A stretch of DNA of 29,575 nucleotides, taken from a virus. The DNA is taken from positions 1 to 29,575 of IMG/VR virus record IMGVR_UViG_3300035698_009561; one strand, written 5' to 3'. A program made the position numbers and the translations under genes. Shown here one piece after another: positions 1 through 7,728 of the stretch. The number at the start of each line of letters is the position of its first letter. Positions within the stretch are counted from its first letter, which is position 1. Below the pieces are notes generated by a model. That model was not told where the DNA came from. It saw only the letters and a program-made list of their open reading frames with translations, and did no database searches.

Positions 1-309
1 CAGGACAGAATCATGGATCTTTGAAATGGCCTCACCAAAAGGACTCGACTCGGCCTGCTTCACAGCATCACCAACGCCACCGGGCAGAGAAAAACTGTAA
101 ATGCTGGCATCGTAAATCCTGGTGGAGTCGGAACCGCCGCCGCTAGGCATCGAAGAATCCCCACCCCTCGAGAAAACCTGAACGGCGCGGTATCCGCCCC
201 GAAAAACAGCGGTGACTATGCCTTGAGAAACGAAGTTACCGGTCTTAGTGACAACTGTCACGTCCATCCCAACTTCAAGTTCCCGTATATCGACTGTTTC
301 TCCAATCAT
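1..309 (-). CDS. Hypothetical protein, 3' end cut by window edge
   Basis: The first 103 codons of a gene that runs off the left edge. The ATG at 309 sits in an ATGA overlap with the stop of the gene upstream, and a GGGTGG-type SD precedes it by about six bases. The visible part starts MIGETVDIRELEVGMDVTVV, looks rich in short beta strands, and has a Gly/Ser-rich stretch near residues 53-64. I do not recognise the family. Its place directly after the capsid gene and one small gene suggests a head or head-completion role, but that rests on position only. Confidence 0.75.
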   Translation of the reverse strand, partial: MIGETVDIRELEVGMDVTVVTKTGNFVSQGIVTAVFRGGYRAVQVFSRGGDSSMPSGGGSDSTRIYDASIYSFSLPGGVGDAVKQAESSPFGEAISKIHDSVL

Positions 310-725
310 TTCGACCCACCCTTCTTCTTGCCGCTCTTGGGAATCTTCGAGAGTTTTTCCTTCCCAGAGCCGTTCCCAGTATCGAGGTCAACCTCTATAG
401 GCTTCGACTCGACAACAGGAACAGGAATCGCAACGTCAGGCTTCGTGTCGTATTTCCCGGCAGGAGACTTCCCGCCCTTCCACGCCTCGTTGACTTTGGG
501 CGTAGACGGGTCATCAGGAGAAAAGGTGCCATTGGGCTCCCTCTCACGCTCAGGAATCTGGGAAGTAACATCGGAAATCAAACCGGACTCCACCCATGCA
601 GTGAGATCCTCAGTCGTCATGGTCGGGACACCGCTACACGAAACCATCACTATGGCCCCACTAGCGGAAGTCAACGGCCATACCCGCTTCTTGTTCTTCA
701 AATCATTTGGTCTGTATGCTTTCAC
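306..725 (-). CDS. Hypothetical protein downstream of the major capsid gene
   Basis: A 139-residue protein with a GTG start at 725, chosen because AGGAGG lies seven bases upstream. The N-terminal half (to about residue 60) looks folded. The C-terminal half is rich in Pro, Lys, Gly and Ser and ends in a Lys/Gly-rich tail, so it is probably disordered. There is no signal peptide or membrane segment and I recognise no family. The gene follows the terminator-like hairpin after the capsid gene and overlaps the next gene by ATGA. A minor head or neck protein is a guess from position. Confidence 0.8.
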   Translation of the reverse strand: MKAYRPNDLKNKKRVWPLTSASGAIVMVSCSGVPTMTTEDLTAWVESGLISDVTSQIPEREREPNGTFSPDDPSTPKVNEAWKGGKSPAGKYDTKPDVAIPVPVVESKPIEVDLDTGNGSGKEKLSKIPKSGKKKGGSK

Positions 726-746
726 GAATCAACCTCCTACGAGAAA

Positions 747-774
747 GCGGGGGATGGCTTTCACCACCCCCCGC
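747..774 (-). terminator. Rho-independent terminator after the capsid gene
   Basis: The inverted repeat GCGGGGGATGG / CCACCCCCCGC has an 11-bp stem with one mismatch and a six-base loop. Read on the minus strand it is followed by TTTCTC, a short and imperfect U tract. It lies just after the capsid stop codon (788) and before the SD of the next gene (AGGAGG near 733-738). It probably ends, or partly ends, the late head transcript so that capsid mRNA is in excess. Confidence 0.65.
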
Positions 775-787
775 AATCAGAATCCAA

Positions 788-2350
788 CTAGACAGTCGTG
801 ATGGTCGGCAAGCTGCTGACGGTGATCACGCCGTAGAACTGCGGGCGCAACATCGCTTTGGCATACCGGGTGCGGAGCCCCTTCTTGTAACCCTGGGTGT
901 CAGGGTCGTTGAAGGTCGGGGTGGCCTGAAGCGGGACGTACGGGGCGTACACATACCCGGCATCCAAGAAGCTGTTTCCCTTGAGGCCCACGAGGACTTT
1001 GCCCTGGGTCAAGAAGGGATCTTGGTAGACGGCGTACTTGTTCGACAGCGTACCCACTCGGGTCACACCAAAGTTGCTCATCATCGGGCCGTAGCTCGAA
1101 GGCGTCACGGTGTCGGCAATCCGGTTGATCGCCATGTAGTCTCCGTGCGTGGTAAGCTGCGAGAGCAACGCACCAACTGCGGGGGACACAACCAGGAAGT
1201 TCGCCGGAGCTCTCATGCTACCGGTGTGGATCTTGGCACTCATGGCTTCAATCATCGTCAACAGGGCTCGAATCGACTCGAGTTCGCCCGGAACCGTGGC
1301 CGAATAGGAATAGGTCGCGGTGTACGCTGCACCAGCAACAAGATCCTCAATGATCTCTCTGTCGAGTTCAAGGGCGATCTCATTGGCAATCCCTGCCACG
1401 AGTTCGGTTTCAGCATTCTCGCCGTGAAGCGCACGAAGGTCATCCAGAGCCTCGGCAGACCAAACTGCCTTGAGCTTCCGGGTGACAACTTCGAGAGTCG
1501 TCATCGTAATATCGATGCTGATCTCAGGAATCTTGGCAACCTGGTCGGCCCCTGCGTAGGTCGTGGTGGAGATCCCTGCGCCCGGAGCAGTGGTGGAACC
1601 CACTTTCTCGCTATCGTAGGTGTACTCCATCCAAATCACGGTCGCTGCGGTCGGAATGTTTCCGGTCGTGTCAAGCTGCCACCCACCGGTGGTCAAATTG
1701 ACGGTGAAGCTCGCACCATCGCCAGTACCGGAATCAACGCCGGCTGCACCAACGGAACGCTCCTTGGCCACACCACCAGTAACCCAGTGAGCAGTCACTC
1801 CAGCGATCCCCTTGTTCGCATTGATATCTGCGATCGGAAGCCACTTCAGAGGGATTCTCTCTTTCGGGTTCGTGCCATCAACCCACTTGACCTTCGTGCC
1901 GTCGACGTTCGCTGCGGCAACTGCCACGTGATAGTCGACGTACTCGGAGGAGTAGTGCGTGTCGAAGTCTTCAATCAGGTTGTCGCTGGCTGCAACGGTG
2001 CCCTTGGCGTCGACGTACTTATACTCGTACGTGAACACACCACCAACAGGGGCGGTCATGGGCTGCACACTCACGATCTGGTGCGCAATCAGGTTCGGGA
2101 ACACCCGACGAAGAATCGGGAAGATGTACTTCGTGAACGAACCAACGCCGGTGCTCAGGGTTTCTTCGTTCAAGCCTTCCAGCCAGGACATCTCGTTCTC
2201 CAGGATGATCCCCATGGAGCCACGCTGGTAAGGATCATTCAGACCCTCCAGAAGCGGTGCCCATTTGGAACACACTTGCTGGATGTACGACTCGTCAAGA
2301 GCCGTCTTCTTCAGCTTCCCTCGTTGTTCAAGAATCTGTCTTGCGTCCAT
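788..2350 (-). CDS. Major capsid protein, T4 gp23-like
   Basis: A 520-residue shell protein, almost exactly the length of T4 gp23 (521). The N-terminal third carries the recognisable gp23-type segment FPNLIAHQIVSVQPM followed by APVGGVFTYEY, and the middle has an insertion-rich beta region. The start is the ATG at 2350 with AAGGAG eight bases upstream; the longer open frame adds 14 codons without an SD. A possible protease site, L-D-E|S at residues 18-21, fits the T4 gp21 rule (L/I-x-E before a small residue) and would give a short propeptide. The gene follows the protease-scaffold gene as in T4 and is closed by a terminator hairpin at 747-774. Confidence 0.95.
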   Translation of the reverse strand: MDARQILEQRGKLKKTALDESYIQQVCSKWAPLLEGLNDPYQRGSMGIILENEMSWLEGLNEETLSTGVGSFTKYIFPILRRVFPNLIAHQIVSVQPMTAPVGGVFTYEYKYVDAKGTVAASDNLIEDFDTHYSSEYVDYHVAVAAANVDGTKVKWVDGTNPKERIPLKWLPIADINANKGIAGVTAHWVTGGVAKERSVGAAGVDSGTGDGASFTVNLTTGGWQLDTTGNIPTAATVIWMEYTYDSEKVGSTTAPGAGISTTTYAGADQVAKIPEISIDITMTTLEVVTRKLKAVWSAEALDDLRALHGENAETELVAGIANEIALELDREIIEDLVAGAAYTATYSYSATVPGELESIRALLTMIEAMSAKIHTGSMRAPANFLVVSPAVGALLSQLTTHGDYMAINRIADTVTPSSYGPMMSNFGVTRVGTLSNKYAVYQDPFLTQGKVLVGLKGNSFLDAGYVYAPYVPLQATPTFNDPDTQGYKKGLRTRYAKAMLRPQFYGVITVSSLPTITTV

Positions 2351-2385
2351 GATCTCTCTCCTTCTCGGTTTCAGACTACCACTCA

Positions 2386-2465
2386 CAGTCAAAGTGACTG
2401 AACAATACCCAGTTCAAAACGAATCTTCTACTTTGTGGCATCACCTTACCGATCAACCCGGTGAT
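2386..2465 (-). promoter_or_regulatory. Capsid mRNA leader with two hairpins
   Basis: The 149-base gap between the protease-scaffold stop (2500) and the capsid start (2350) holds no convincing gene. On the minus strand it contains ATCACC...GGTGAT (2440-2465, 14-base loop) and the perfect hairpin CAGTCA-CTT-TGACTG (2386-2400). Neither has a U tract, so terminators are unlikely. They may protect the 5' end of a processed capsid mRNA or regulate its translation. I could not find a convincing -10/-35 pair, nor a T4 late TATAAATA box. Confidence 0.3.
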
Positions 2466-2499
2466 CTGCGCGTCAACAGCAACAAGCGGGAAGAACAAT

Positions 2500-4137
2500 C
2501 TACTGGTCCTTGAGCCCACTCAATCTCTTGATTTTCCCAATGTCAAAACTGATACCAAGGCCGTCGAAATCCTCAGTCAATGCCCCTGTCGGGCCTGAAT
2601 CGACGTGGCTGGAGTCATCGGTGTCGTGCCGAACCCTTGTCCTCGTTGCACGTTCCCTGGCCTCCTGCATGTCACGCCTTGCCATTTTGGTCCGCCCATT
2701 CGACTCGACAAACCGATCAACAGCTTTTCTCGAATCGAAGTCCTCCATCTCATCCACCAACTCCAGGCCATTGACGAACCCAACAGCGGCCCGAGCCTTG
2801 TACTCGGACAACTTCAGTTCTTCAATTTCCTCATTGAGCTCGTCGATCTCGGACTTCCGCTTGTTCGCCGAAGCAACAGCCTTGGCAATCTTCGCATCCG
2901 CAGCCTCGGAGAAGCCACGCAACTTCTGAATCTTGACAACCAGTTCGTCACGCTCGGCCCGGACACCGCCCAGTTCGGATTCGAGTTCGCCAATACGTTC
3001 CTCGAAGTCCCCGGACAGTTCACTCTTCTTCGCCAATTCACGATGTTCGGTCACGTCACGGAACTCGTCGACAAGATCCGCAAGGGCTTCTTTCAAGTCC
3101 TCAAGACCATCGAATCGTCCATAGTCACCCAGGGCCGTCTTGATCGTCTTCTTCATCGGATGGCTTCCGACCTGGCGCTCGACAAACAACTCGTACCCGG
3201 CACGCTTCAGGAGAGAGGTCAACCCCTCAACCTTATCGCTGACACCGGACAGTTCCATTTCCTTCGCTTTCAGAGCATCACGCAGGGCAGGAACATCGCT
3301 GTCGCCTCCATACTCCTCCAGCATCCCGGCGATATGACGGAGAACCGCCACGGCACCACCACGCCTCGGGTCCGAATCGAACCCTTCCCTGAGGTCCGCC
3401 TCGATCTCGTCCCTGGACTCGGTGAGGGCAACGGCAAGCTGCCGCTCGAACTTCTCAGTCATATCCTTTCGCACAGAACCAACATGCGATTCAAGGGCAT
3501 CCTCGACAGCCTTCTTTGCACGTTCCTCGGCCTTCTTCTCCTGGTCGCCTGTCACACTCTCCACGATCTGGTCAACCAACCCAGGAAACTCGTGACGAAG
3601 CGTATCAGCGGTGAACCGGAAGTCCTCGTCCATATCCTCGCTGAAAATCTCAGGATAAGCACTCTTCACAGCAGGGTCCGCAACGAAGTCAAACGTCTTC
3701 AGGACAAAGTCCTCACCAACGACCTGACGACCATCTGAAGCCTTCGTGATAGTACCGAACCCACGAGAACTCACAGCCACACTCCCACCGGCCAGGATAA
3801 TGGCTTTCAGGATCTTCCCGTTTGGGGTATCCAGAACCTCGGCCTCACCGTGGATCTCGCCGTCGTTCTTCACGTCCAACGAAAGCATCATGTGAGAAAC
3901 CCTGGCCAGCTTCGTCTTGCCGTCTGCCGGATGGTCGAGTTCGCCATACACACGCCGCTCGCCCATGTCTTCCTTCAGGCGGGCAGTCTCGCGAACCATG
4001 ACCTTCCGAGTATACACTCGTCCGTTCTTCGTGGCCTCATCGACAAGCCCGAATCGCCCACGGGCAATCACCCGTCCGTCCTCAGACTCAGTTAGGCTCA
4101 GTTTGATCGGGCAGCTTTCAATGAGTAGTTTCTTCAT
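2500..4137 (-). CDS. Prohead protease-scaffold fusion, T4 gp21/gp22-like
   Basis: A 545-residue protein whose N-terminal ~165 residues are a prohead serine protease. It has GELDHP with the likely catalytic His at 69, SSRG with the likely nucleophile Ser at 123 or 124, and FDFVADPA with Asp at 150 and 154. From about 190 to 520 it is highly charged, Glu/Lys-rich heptad-like sequence typical of a coiled-coil scaffold; it ends with a conserved-looking GLGISFDIGKIKRLSG. In T4 these are separate genes 21 and 22; here they are one frame. Several L/I/F-x-E|small sites (e.g. LTE|S, LRE|G, FSE|A) could be self-cleavage points. The start overlaps the previous stop as TAATG. Confidence 0.88.
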   Translation of the reverse strand: MKKLLIESCPIKLSLTESEDGRVIARGRFGLVDEATKNGRVYTRKVMVRETARLKEDMGERRVYGELDHPADGKTKLARVSHMMLSLDVKNDGEIHGEAEVLDTPNGKILKAIILAGGSVAVSSRGFGTITKASDGRQVVGEDFVLKTFDFVADPAVKSAYPEIFSEDMDEDFRFTADTLRHEFPGLVDQIVESVTGDQEKKAEERAKKAVEDALESHVGSVRKDMTEKFERQLAVALTESRDEIEADLREGFDSDPRRGGAVAVLRHIAGMLEEYGGDSDVPALRDALKAKEMELSGVSDKVEGLTSLLKRAGYELFVERQVGSHPMKKTIKTALGDYGRFDGLEDLKEALADLVDEFRDVTEHRELAKKSELSGDFEERIGELESELGGVRAERDELVVKIQKLRGFSEAADAKIAKAVASANKRKSEIDELNEEIEELKLSEYKARAAVGFVNGLELVDEMEDFDSRKAVDRFVESNGRTKMARRDMQEARERATRTRVRHDTDDSSHVDSGPTGALTEDFDGLGISFDIGKIKRLSGLKDQ

Positions 4138-4340
4138 TATCGTCTCCAGTCCTTGTACTTGAACGGCGTCCTGTCAACACCGAACACGCCAGCCACTTTC
4201 TTCCGCTTCACCTTCTTAGAAACCTTCCGCCGAGTCTTGTTCCCATCCCCGTACAACGACAGGATAGGCAGGATTAGACCAGCAAGCTCGCGCCGCCCAC
4301 TACTATAAGCGGTGCGGCGCTTCCTGCCGGTTTCAGTCAG
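4137..4340 (-). CDS. Small basic head-core protein candidate, CTG start
   Basis: An open frame of 67 codons fills the gap between the 282-residue gene and the protease. It ends in TAATG with the protease start. No ATG, GTG or TTG lies near its beginning. The best start is CTG at 4340, forming a CTGA overlap with the upstream stop that imitates the ATGA couplings used elsewhere. The product is strongly basic, with Lys/Arg clusters such as KTRRKVSKKVKRKK, and ends FKYKDWRR. T4 has the small core genes 67 and 68 at the same place, so a core role is reasonable. The start codon is uncertain. Confidence 0.5.
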   Translation of the reverse strand: MTETGRKRRTAYSSGRRELAGLILPILSLYGDGNKTRRKVSKKVKRKKVAGVFGVDRTPFKYKDWRR

Positions 4341-5185
4341 TTTCCCGCTTGCTCGTCGATCTTCTTCAGGCCGGTGGCAATCACGGACATGACAGGCTTG
4401 GCCCTCTCGAAGAAGTCTTCATCCGAGAGACTCTCGGAAAGAACACTCCTGAAAAGGTCGGCCATGGCGTCTTCCATGACTTCCCCAGCGGACTCGTCGT
4501 CCAGGTGCCACGCCACAAGCTCGACCACGTTGGCCAAAGACTCGATTAACCCGTCATAGCCCGTTCGTGTCTTCGTGTTCTCGAGGATCGAGGCGAACTC
4601 TTCGGCAACACTGGACATCGCAGTTTCTTCCGAGGAGGCAAGGCGCTTCTTGAGCCGGCTGATCAAGTTGCCTTTGCGGGCACGCTTGCGCATCAGCTTT
4701 TTCGCCCCAACCTTCTTGTACTTGCGACGACCCATCTTGATCTTCGCACGACGCTTGCGGCGAGAACGCTTGTCCTTCAGCTTCGCAGCACCGGTCTTGA
4801 TTTTCTTCTTAATGATCTTCCCAGCGGCGGAAACCATTTTCTTGAACCGCTCGGTGATCTCGCTGGCATCGTCCTCATCCAACGCAGGATCGATCTGCTT
4901 CGATTCCAGGTCGGCAAGGAACTCTTGCGCCGTTTCGAGATCCGCAGACTCGAGATCAAGATCCTCGATCCGGTCCAGAAGCTCAGTCGTGACGAAGGGA
5001 CCGTCAATGGGATCGTACTCCCCGTCACCGGACCCTGCGTTGTTGTCGCTCTCGACAACCAACCCGCCGTATGCAAGCTCGGTTGATGTCTTCGTGGCCA
5101 TGCGAACCATGTTGTCCCGGTGCTTGCCAATACCGAGAGCCTCGAACTGTTCTTCGAGAGTCTTGACTTTTCTGTCCTTCAGCAT
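4337..5185 (-). CDS. Head-core candidate with highly basic centre
   Basis: A 282-residue protein with a striking charge pattern. Residues 45-112 are acidic, 114-182 are very Lys/Arg-rich (for example KDKRSRRKRRAKIKMGRRKY), and 183-282 are acidic and helical. I know no family for it. The basic centre could bind nucleic acid or the acidic scaffold. The start at 5185 has AAGGAGGA about eight bases upstream, and the gene follows the previous stop by two bases. Its place between portal and protease matches the T4 core genes 67 and 68, so it is probably packed in the prohead core. Confidence 0.8.
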   Translation of the reverse strand: MLKDRKVKTLEEQFEALGIGKHRDNMVRMATKTSTELAYGGLVVESDNNAGSGDGEYDPIDGPFVTTELLDRIEDLDLESADLETAQEFLADLESKQIDPALDEDDASEITERFKKMVSAAGKIIKKKIKTGAAKLKDKRSRRKRRAKIKMGRRKYKKVGAKKLMRKRARKGNLISRLKKRLASSEETAMSSVAEEFASILENTKTRTGYDGLIESLANVVELVAWHLDDESAGEVMEDAMADLFRSVLSESLSDEDFFERAKPVMSVIATGLKKIDEQAGN

Positions 5186-5187
5186 CC

Positions 5188-6021
5188 TCAGTCCTCCTTG
5201 GTGGCACCAATCTTAGCCACGTAACCCTCGACTATTACTAGATCCACGAGCCGTCGAGACAGAGCATCGTGAACTTCGGCCATAACACCGATGTCTTTTT
5301 TTCGTGCAACTCGCAGGAGGCTCCTCCCGAGAGCGGACAATGTTCCGACGTCTTCAACCAACGACTTCATGGACCGTGTATCGAACAAGTCTACAGGCCC
5401 GGATCCTTTCAGCGTATTCTCAGCCTTCTCAAGAATATCTACCATGAAACCGATAGATTCTTCAAGCTCAATTCGCATGTCAGCCAATCCATCCGACTTC
5501 ATCGAAGAAAACTTGGCAGACGGGACGACACTTTCCAGCTTCGCCAAACTCCCATACAAAGCCTTCCGAACAGCGTCACGGTTGTCATCGTAACGCAGCA
5601 ACCAGTCTGGCTCACCGGACAGGTCTTCGAGCATTGGAACAGAGAAGTCGGAGGCCCAATACGAACCGTCCTTCTCAGCCAAAGCCGAAACTAGGCGCAA
5701 TCGATTGCGTGGAACCTCACCAGAAAGAATGGCATCCACGGCATCACCGAGACTCTCCCCAACGAACCGGACCACGTTCTCTCCGACAAGTGCTGAATCG
5801 ATCTTCGTCGTTGTCTCGACAGCCAGCCCGTCATCACTTTCCTTGAACGTGATCTCGTACGTGTCATTGCCGACAGCGTAAACGGAAGAATCCGGCTTCG
5901 TCGACAGCAAGACTGCACCATCATGGTTGACCACCACAGCAGCCGTTCTTGACTCAGCGATAGACTCAAACGAGCCCTCACGGAGCCGGTCAAGTTCATC
6001 TCTCGGTATGATCGTACCCAT
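5188..6021 (-). CDS. Hypothetical protein between portal and core genes
   Basis: A 277-residue soluble protein with an ATG start at 6021 and GGAGGA just upstream; it overlaps the 3' end of the portal gene by 26 bases. The N-terminal half looks like alternating strands (AAVVVNHDGAVLLSTKPDSS, then YEITFKE), the C-terminal half like long helices. No catalytic motif, signal peptide or membrane span is visible and I do not recognise the family. Conserved placement next to the portal suggests a role in early prohead assembly. One copy of the GCAATCGATTGC palindrome lies inside the coding region (5697-5708). Confidence 0.8.
   Translation of the reverse strand: MGTIIPRDELDRLREGSFESIAESRTAAVVVNHDGAVLLSTKPDSSVYAVGNDTYEITFKESDDGLAVETTTKIDSALVGENVVRFVGESLGDAVDAILSGEVPRNRLRLVSALAEKDGSYWASDFSVPMLEDLSGEPDWLLRYDDNRDAVRKALYGSLAKLESVVPSAKFSSMKSDGLADMRIELEESIGFMVDILEKAENTLKGSGPVDLFDTRSMKSLVEDVGTLSALGRSLLRVARKKDIGVMAEVHDALSRRLVDLVIVEGYVAKIGATKED
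5697..5708. repeat. GCAATCGATTGC palindrome, copy 1
   Basis: Perfect 12-bp palindrome, extended to 14 bp as CGCAATCGATTGCG (5696-5709). It lies inside the 277-residue gene, where it encodes R-N-R-L-R. It is one of five identical copies in the window. Confidence 0.9.
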
Positions 6022-7726
6022 GGCTTCCTCCGGTGTCCTTTCTGTTCCCAGACCTAGCAGCGAACCCGGAACGGGTCATCCGCTCCATCCTCTTCATCGA
6101 GGGGCGTCCAGACCGGACCGTTCGCTCCAAGTCATCTATCCTTTCCAGTAAAACCTTACTTGTTGTGAGGAGTTCGTCAACAGCTTTCGAGACACCTTCC
6201 TTCGTTTCGTCCTTCGGGGGCTCGGGCTCCCCAGCAGGGTCAACGTCGGGGTACTTCTTCATGATGGCGCTCTGGACCTCTGCATTATCCATGGCGTCAC
6301 CCTCCATCTCCTTTTTCTTCGCATCAATCACGAACAGGGCATCGCCGTCGGTGAATCCAAAGATATTCTGAAGCCTCCACTCTTTCGGGAACAGTTCACT
6401 CAGCCGGTCGGCGGCATCGGCACGTGCGTTCAATAACTCGATCTGAGCCAACTCGAATACGGCGGAAGGCGTCGACATCTCCTCGTCGTGGTCTACCGAA
6501 TCAGGATCTATGCCGACAATGGCAAGGTGAATATCGTCCAGGCGCTTGTATCCGTTCCTAATCTCTCGCTGTAGCCGCATCACGGTCCTGGCGAACCGGA
6601 CATCTTCCTGCGACAACGCTGCCCTGCTAGTGTCCCCACCGAAACCCAGGTAGGCCCGAGGAACCTTCACAGCCGAGAACAGCTTGCCACGGTAGTATTC
6701 TAGATCCTCGACGGCCTGGTAGTCAGGCCCACTGACTACATCGATCCTGGCTTGCTCCACACCGTTCCGCATCGGAAGCCAGAAATCTTCGTCTGGCGAC
6801 AACGGATTGGTGCGATAATCGACCCTCCCACTCGAGGGCTCAAAGACTTTCTTCTTCTTATACATTCGCTTGACACGGTTGATATGCGCTACGGCTTCAG
6901 GCGACGGGAGATCGCCCACGTCAATGTAGTAGGCGAACCTTGCAGGGCTCCTGGTGAGCTTGTAGACAAGGGCAGAATCTTCGGCCATAACCAGACGACG
7001 CCACACCCATCTCGCAGACTCAAGAACGCTCCAGCCGTAAATCGACCTGACAAACTTTCCCATCAACCGCCAATGAATAACCTCCCAGGGATGAAAAGCG
7101 GTCACGCCACGCATCGACTTCCCGGAAGCCAGGATCTCCTTGAACTCATCGATCGTGACAGAAAAATTCCCACTCGAGTCCTGCATAAACCCGACAAGTG
7201 AGCCCTTGTCAGTCTCTACCCTTCGCATGGTCGGTGGAGGGAGAAGGTTCAACCCAATCACCCCAGTCTCATCTGCCAGGACTTCACCGTAACAGTTCCC
7301 GTACTTCGCCACGGTCCTCGAAACGAGGTAGACATCTTCCTCTGTCCGAAGCCTTTTCGTGTGCAACTCAGTTAGAACGTCCCGGACCTTCTTGTTCTTC
7401 GAGACAGGCCATATCGACCGCTTGTGCTTGAAGTCTGGGATCGTCGCATCGTCCGCATAAATATCGAGAACGCTGCCCAACTCGGGGTAGTCATCCATGT
7501 CCTCGTAATCAGCGAACCGCTCCATCATACTGTCTGAGAGCTGGAGAATGTCCTGCAGGGCACTTTGGCCACCCGACCCACCACCAAGTACGTTCCCTGC
7601 CATTTGACCAGCAGGAACGAGACTCACGGCTGTCGTCTCACCACGTTTGAGCTTAGCGGCCTTCTCCGACGAACCGGAATCAAACCACTTTTGCACAAGT
7701 GCTGTCACGCCAGATTTGAGGCCCAT
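5996..7726 (-). CDS. Portal vertex protein, T4 gp20-like
   Basis: A 576-residue protein (T4 gp20 is 524) that forms the dodecameric ring at the special vertex, where DNA enters and the neck attaches. Diagnostic segments are KLTRSPARFAYYIDVGDLP in the middle, then RVKRMYKKKKVFEPSSGRV and DEDFWLPMRNG, and later RAYLGFGGDTSRAALSQED, all typical of the gp20 family. The last ~75 residues are charged and Pro-rich. The start at 7726 has AGGA a few bases upstream and sits just behind the TerL stop. The gene order terminase, portal, core, protease, capsid supports the call. Confidence 0.95.
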   Translation of the reverse strand: MGLKSGVTALVQKWFDSGSSEKAAKLKRGETTAVSLVPAGQMAGNVLGGGSGGQSALQDILQLSDSMMERFADYEDMDDYPELGSVLDIYADDATIPDFKHKRSIWPVSKNKKVRDVLTELHTKRLRTEEDVYLVSRTVAKYGNCYGEVLADETGVIGLNLLPPPTMRRVETDKGSLVGFMQDSSGNFSVTIDEFKEILASGKSMRGVTAFHPWEVIHWRLMGKFVRSIYGWSVLESARWVWRRLVMAEDSALVYKLTRSPARFAYYIDVGDLPSPEAVAHINRVKRMYKKKKVFEPSSGRVDYRTNPLSPDEDFWLPMRNGVEQARIDVVSGPDYQAVEDLEYYRGKLFSAVKVPRAYLGFGGDTSRAALSQEDVRFARTVMRLQREIRNGYKRLDDIHLAIVGIDPDSVDHDEEMSTPSAVFELAQIELLNARADAADRLSELFPKEWRLQNIFGFTDGDALFVIDAKKKEMEGDAMDNAEVQSAIMKKYPDVDPAGEPEPPKDETKEGVSKAVDELLTTSKVLLERIDDLERTVRSGRPSMKRMERMTRSGFAARSGNRKDTGGSHGYDHTER

Positions 7727-7728
7727 TG

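Noticed and set aside
707-2401. 564-codon open frame on the plus strand opposite the capsid gene
   Set aside because: It is an exact antisense shadow of a confidently identified capsid gene, has low-complexity His/Arg-rich content and no SD, and arises from codon bias on the other strand.
2440-2465. Hairpin considered as a terminator between scaffold and capsid genes
   Set aside because: Large loop, AT-containing six-bp stem and no U tract.
2605-3738. 377-codon plus-strand frame opposite the protease-scaffold gene
   Set aside because: Antisense shadow; the opposite strand has catalytic motifs and coiled coil.
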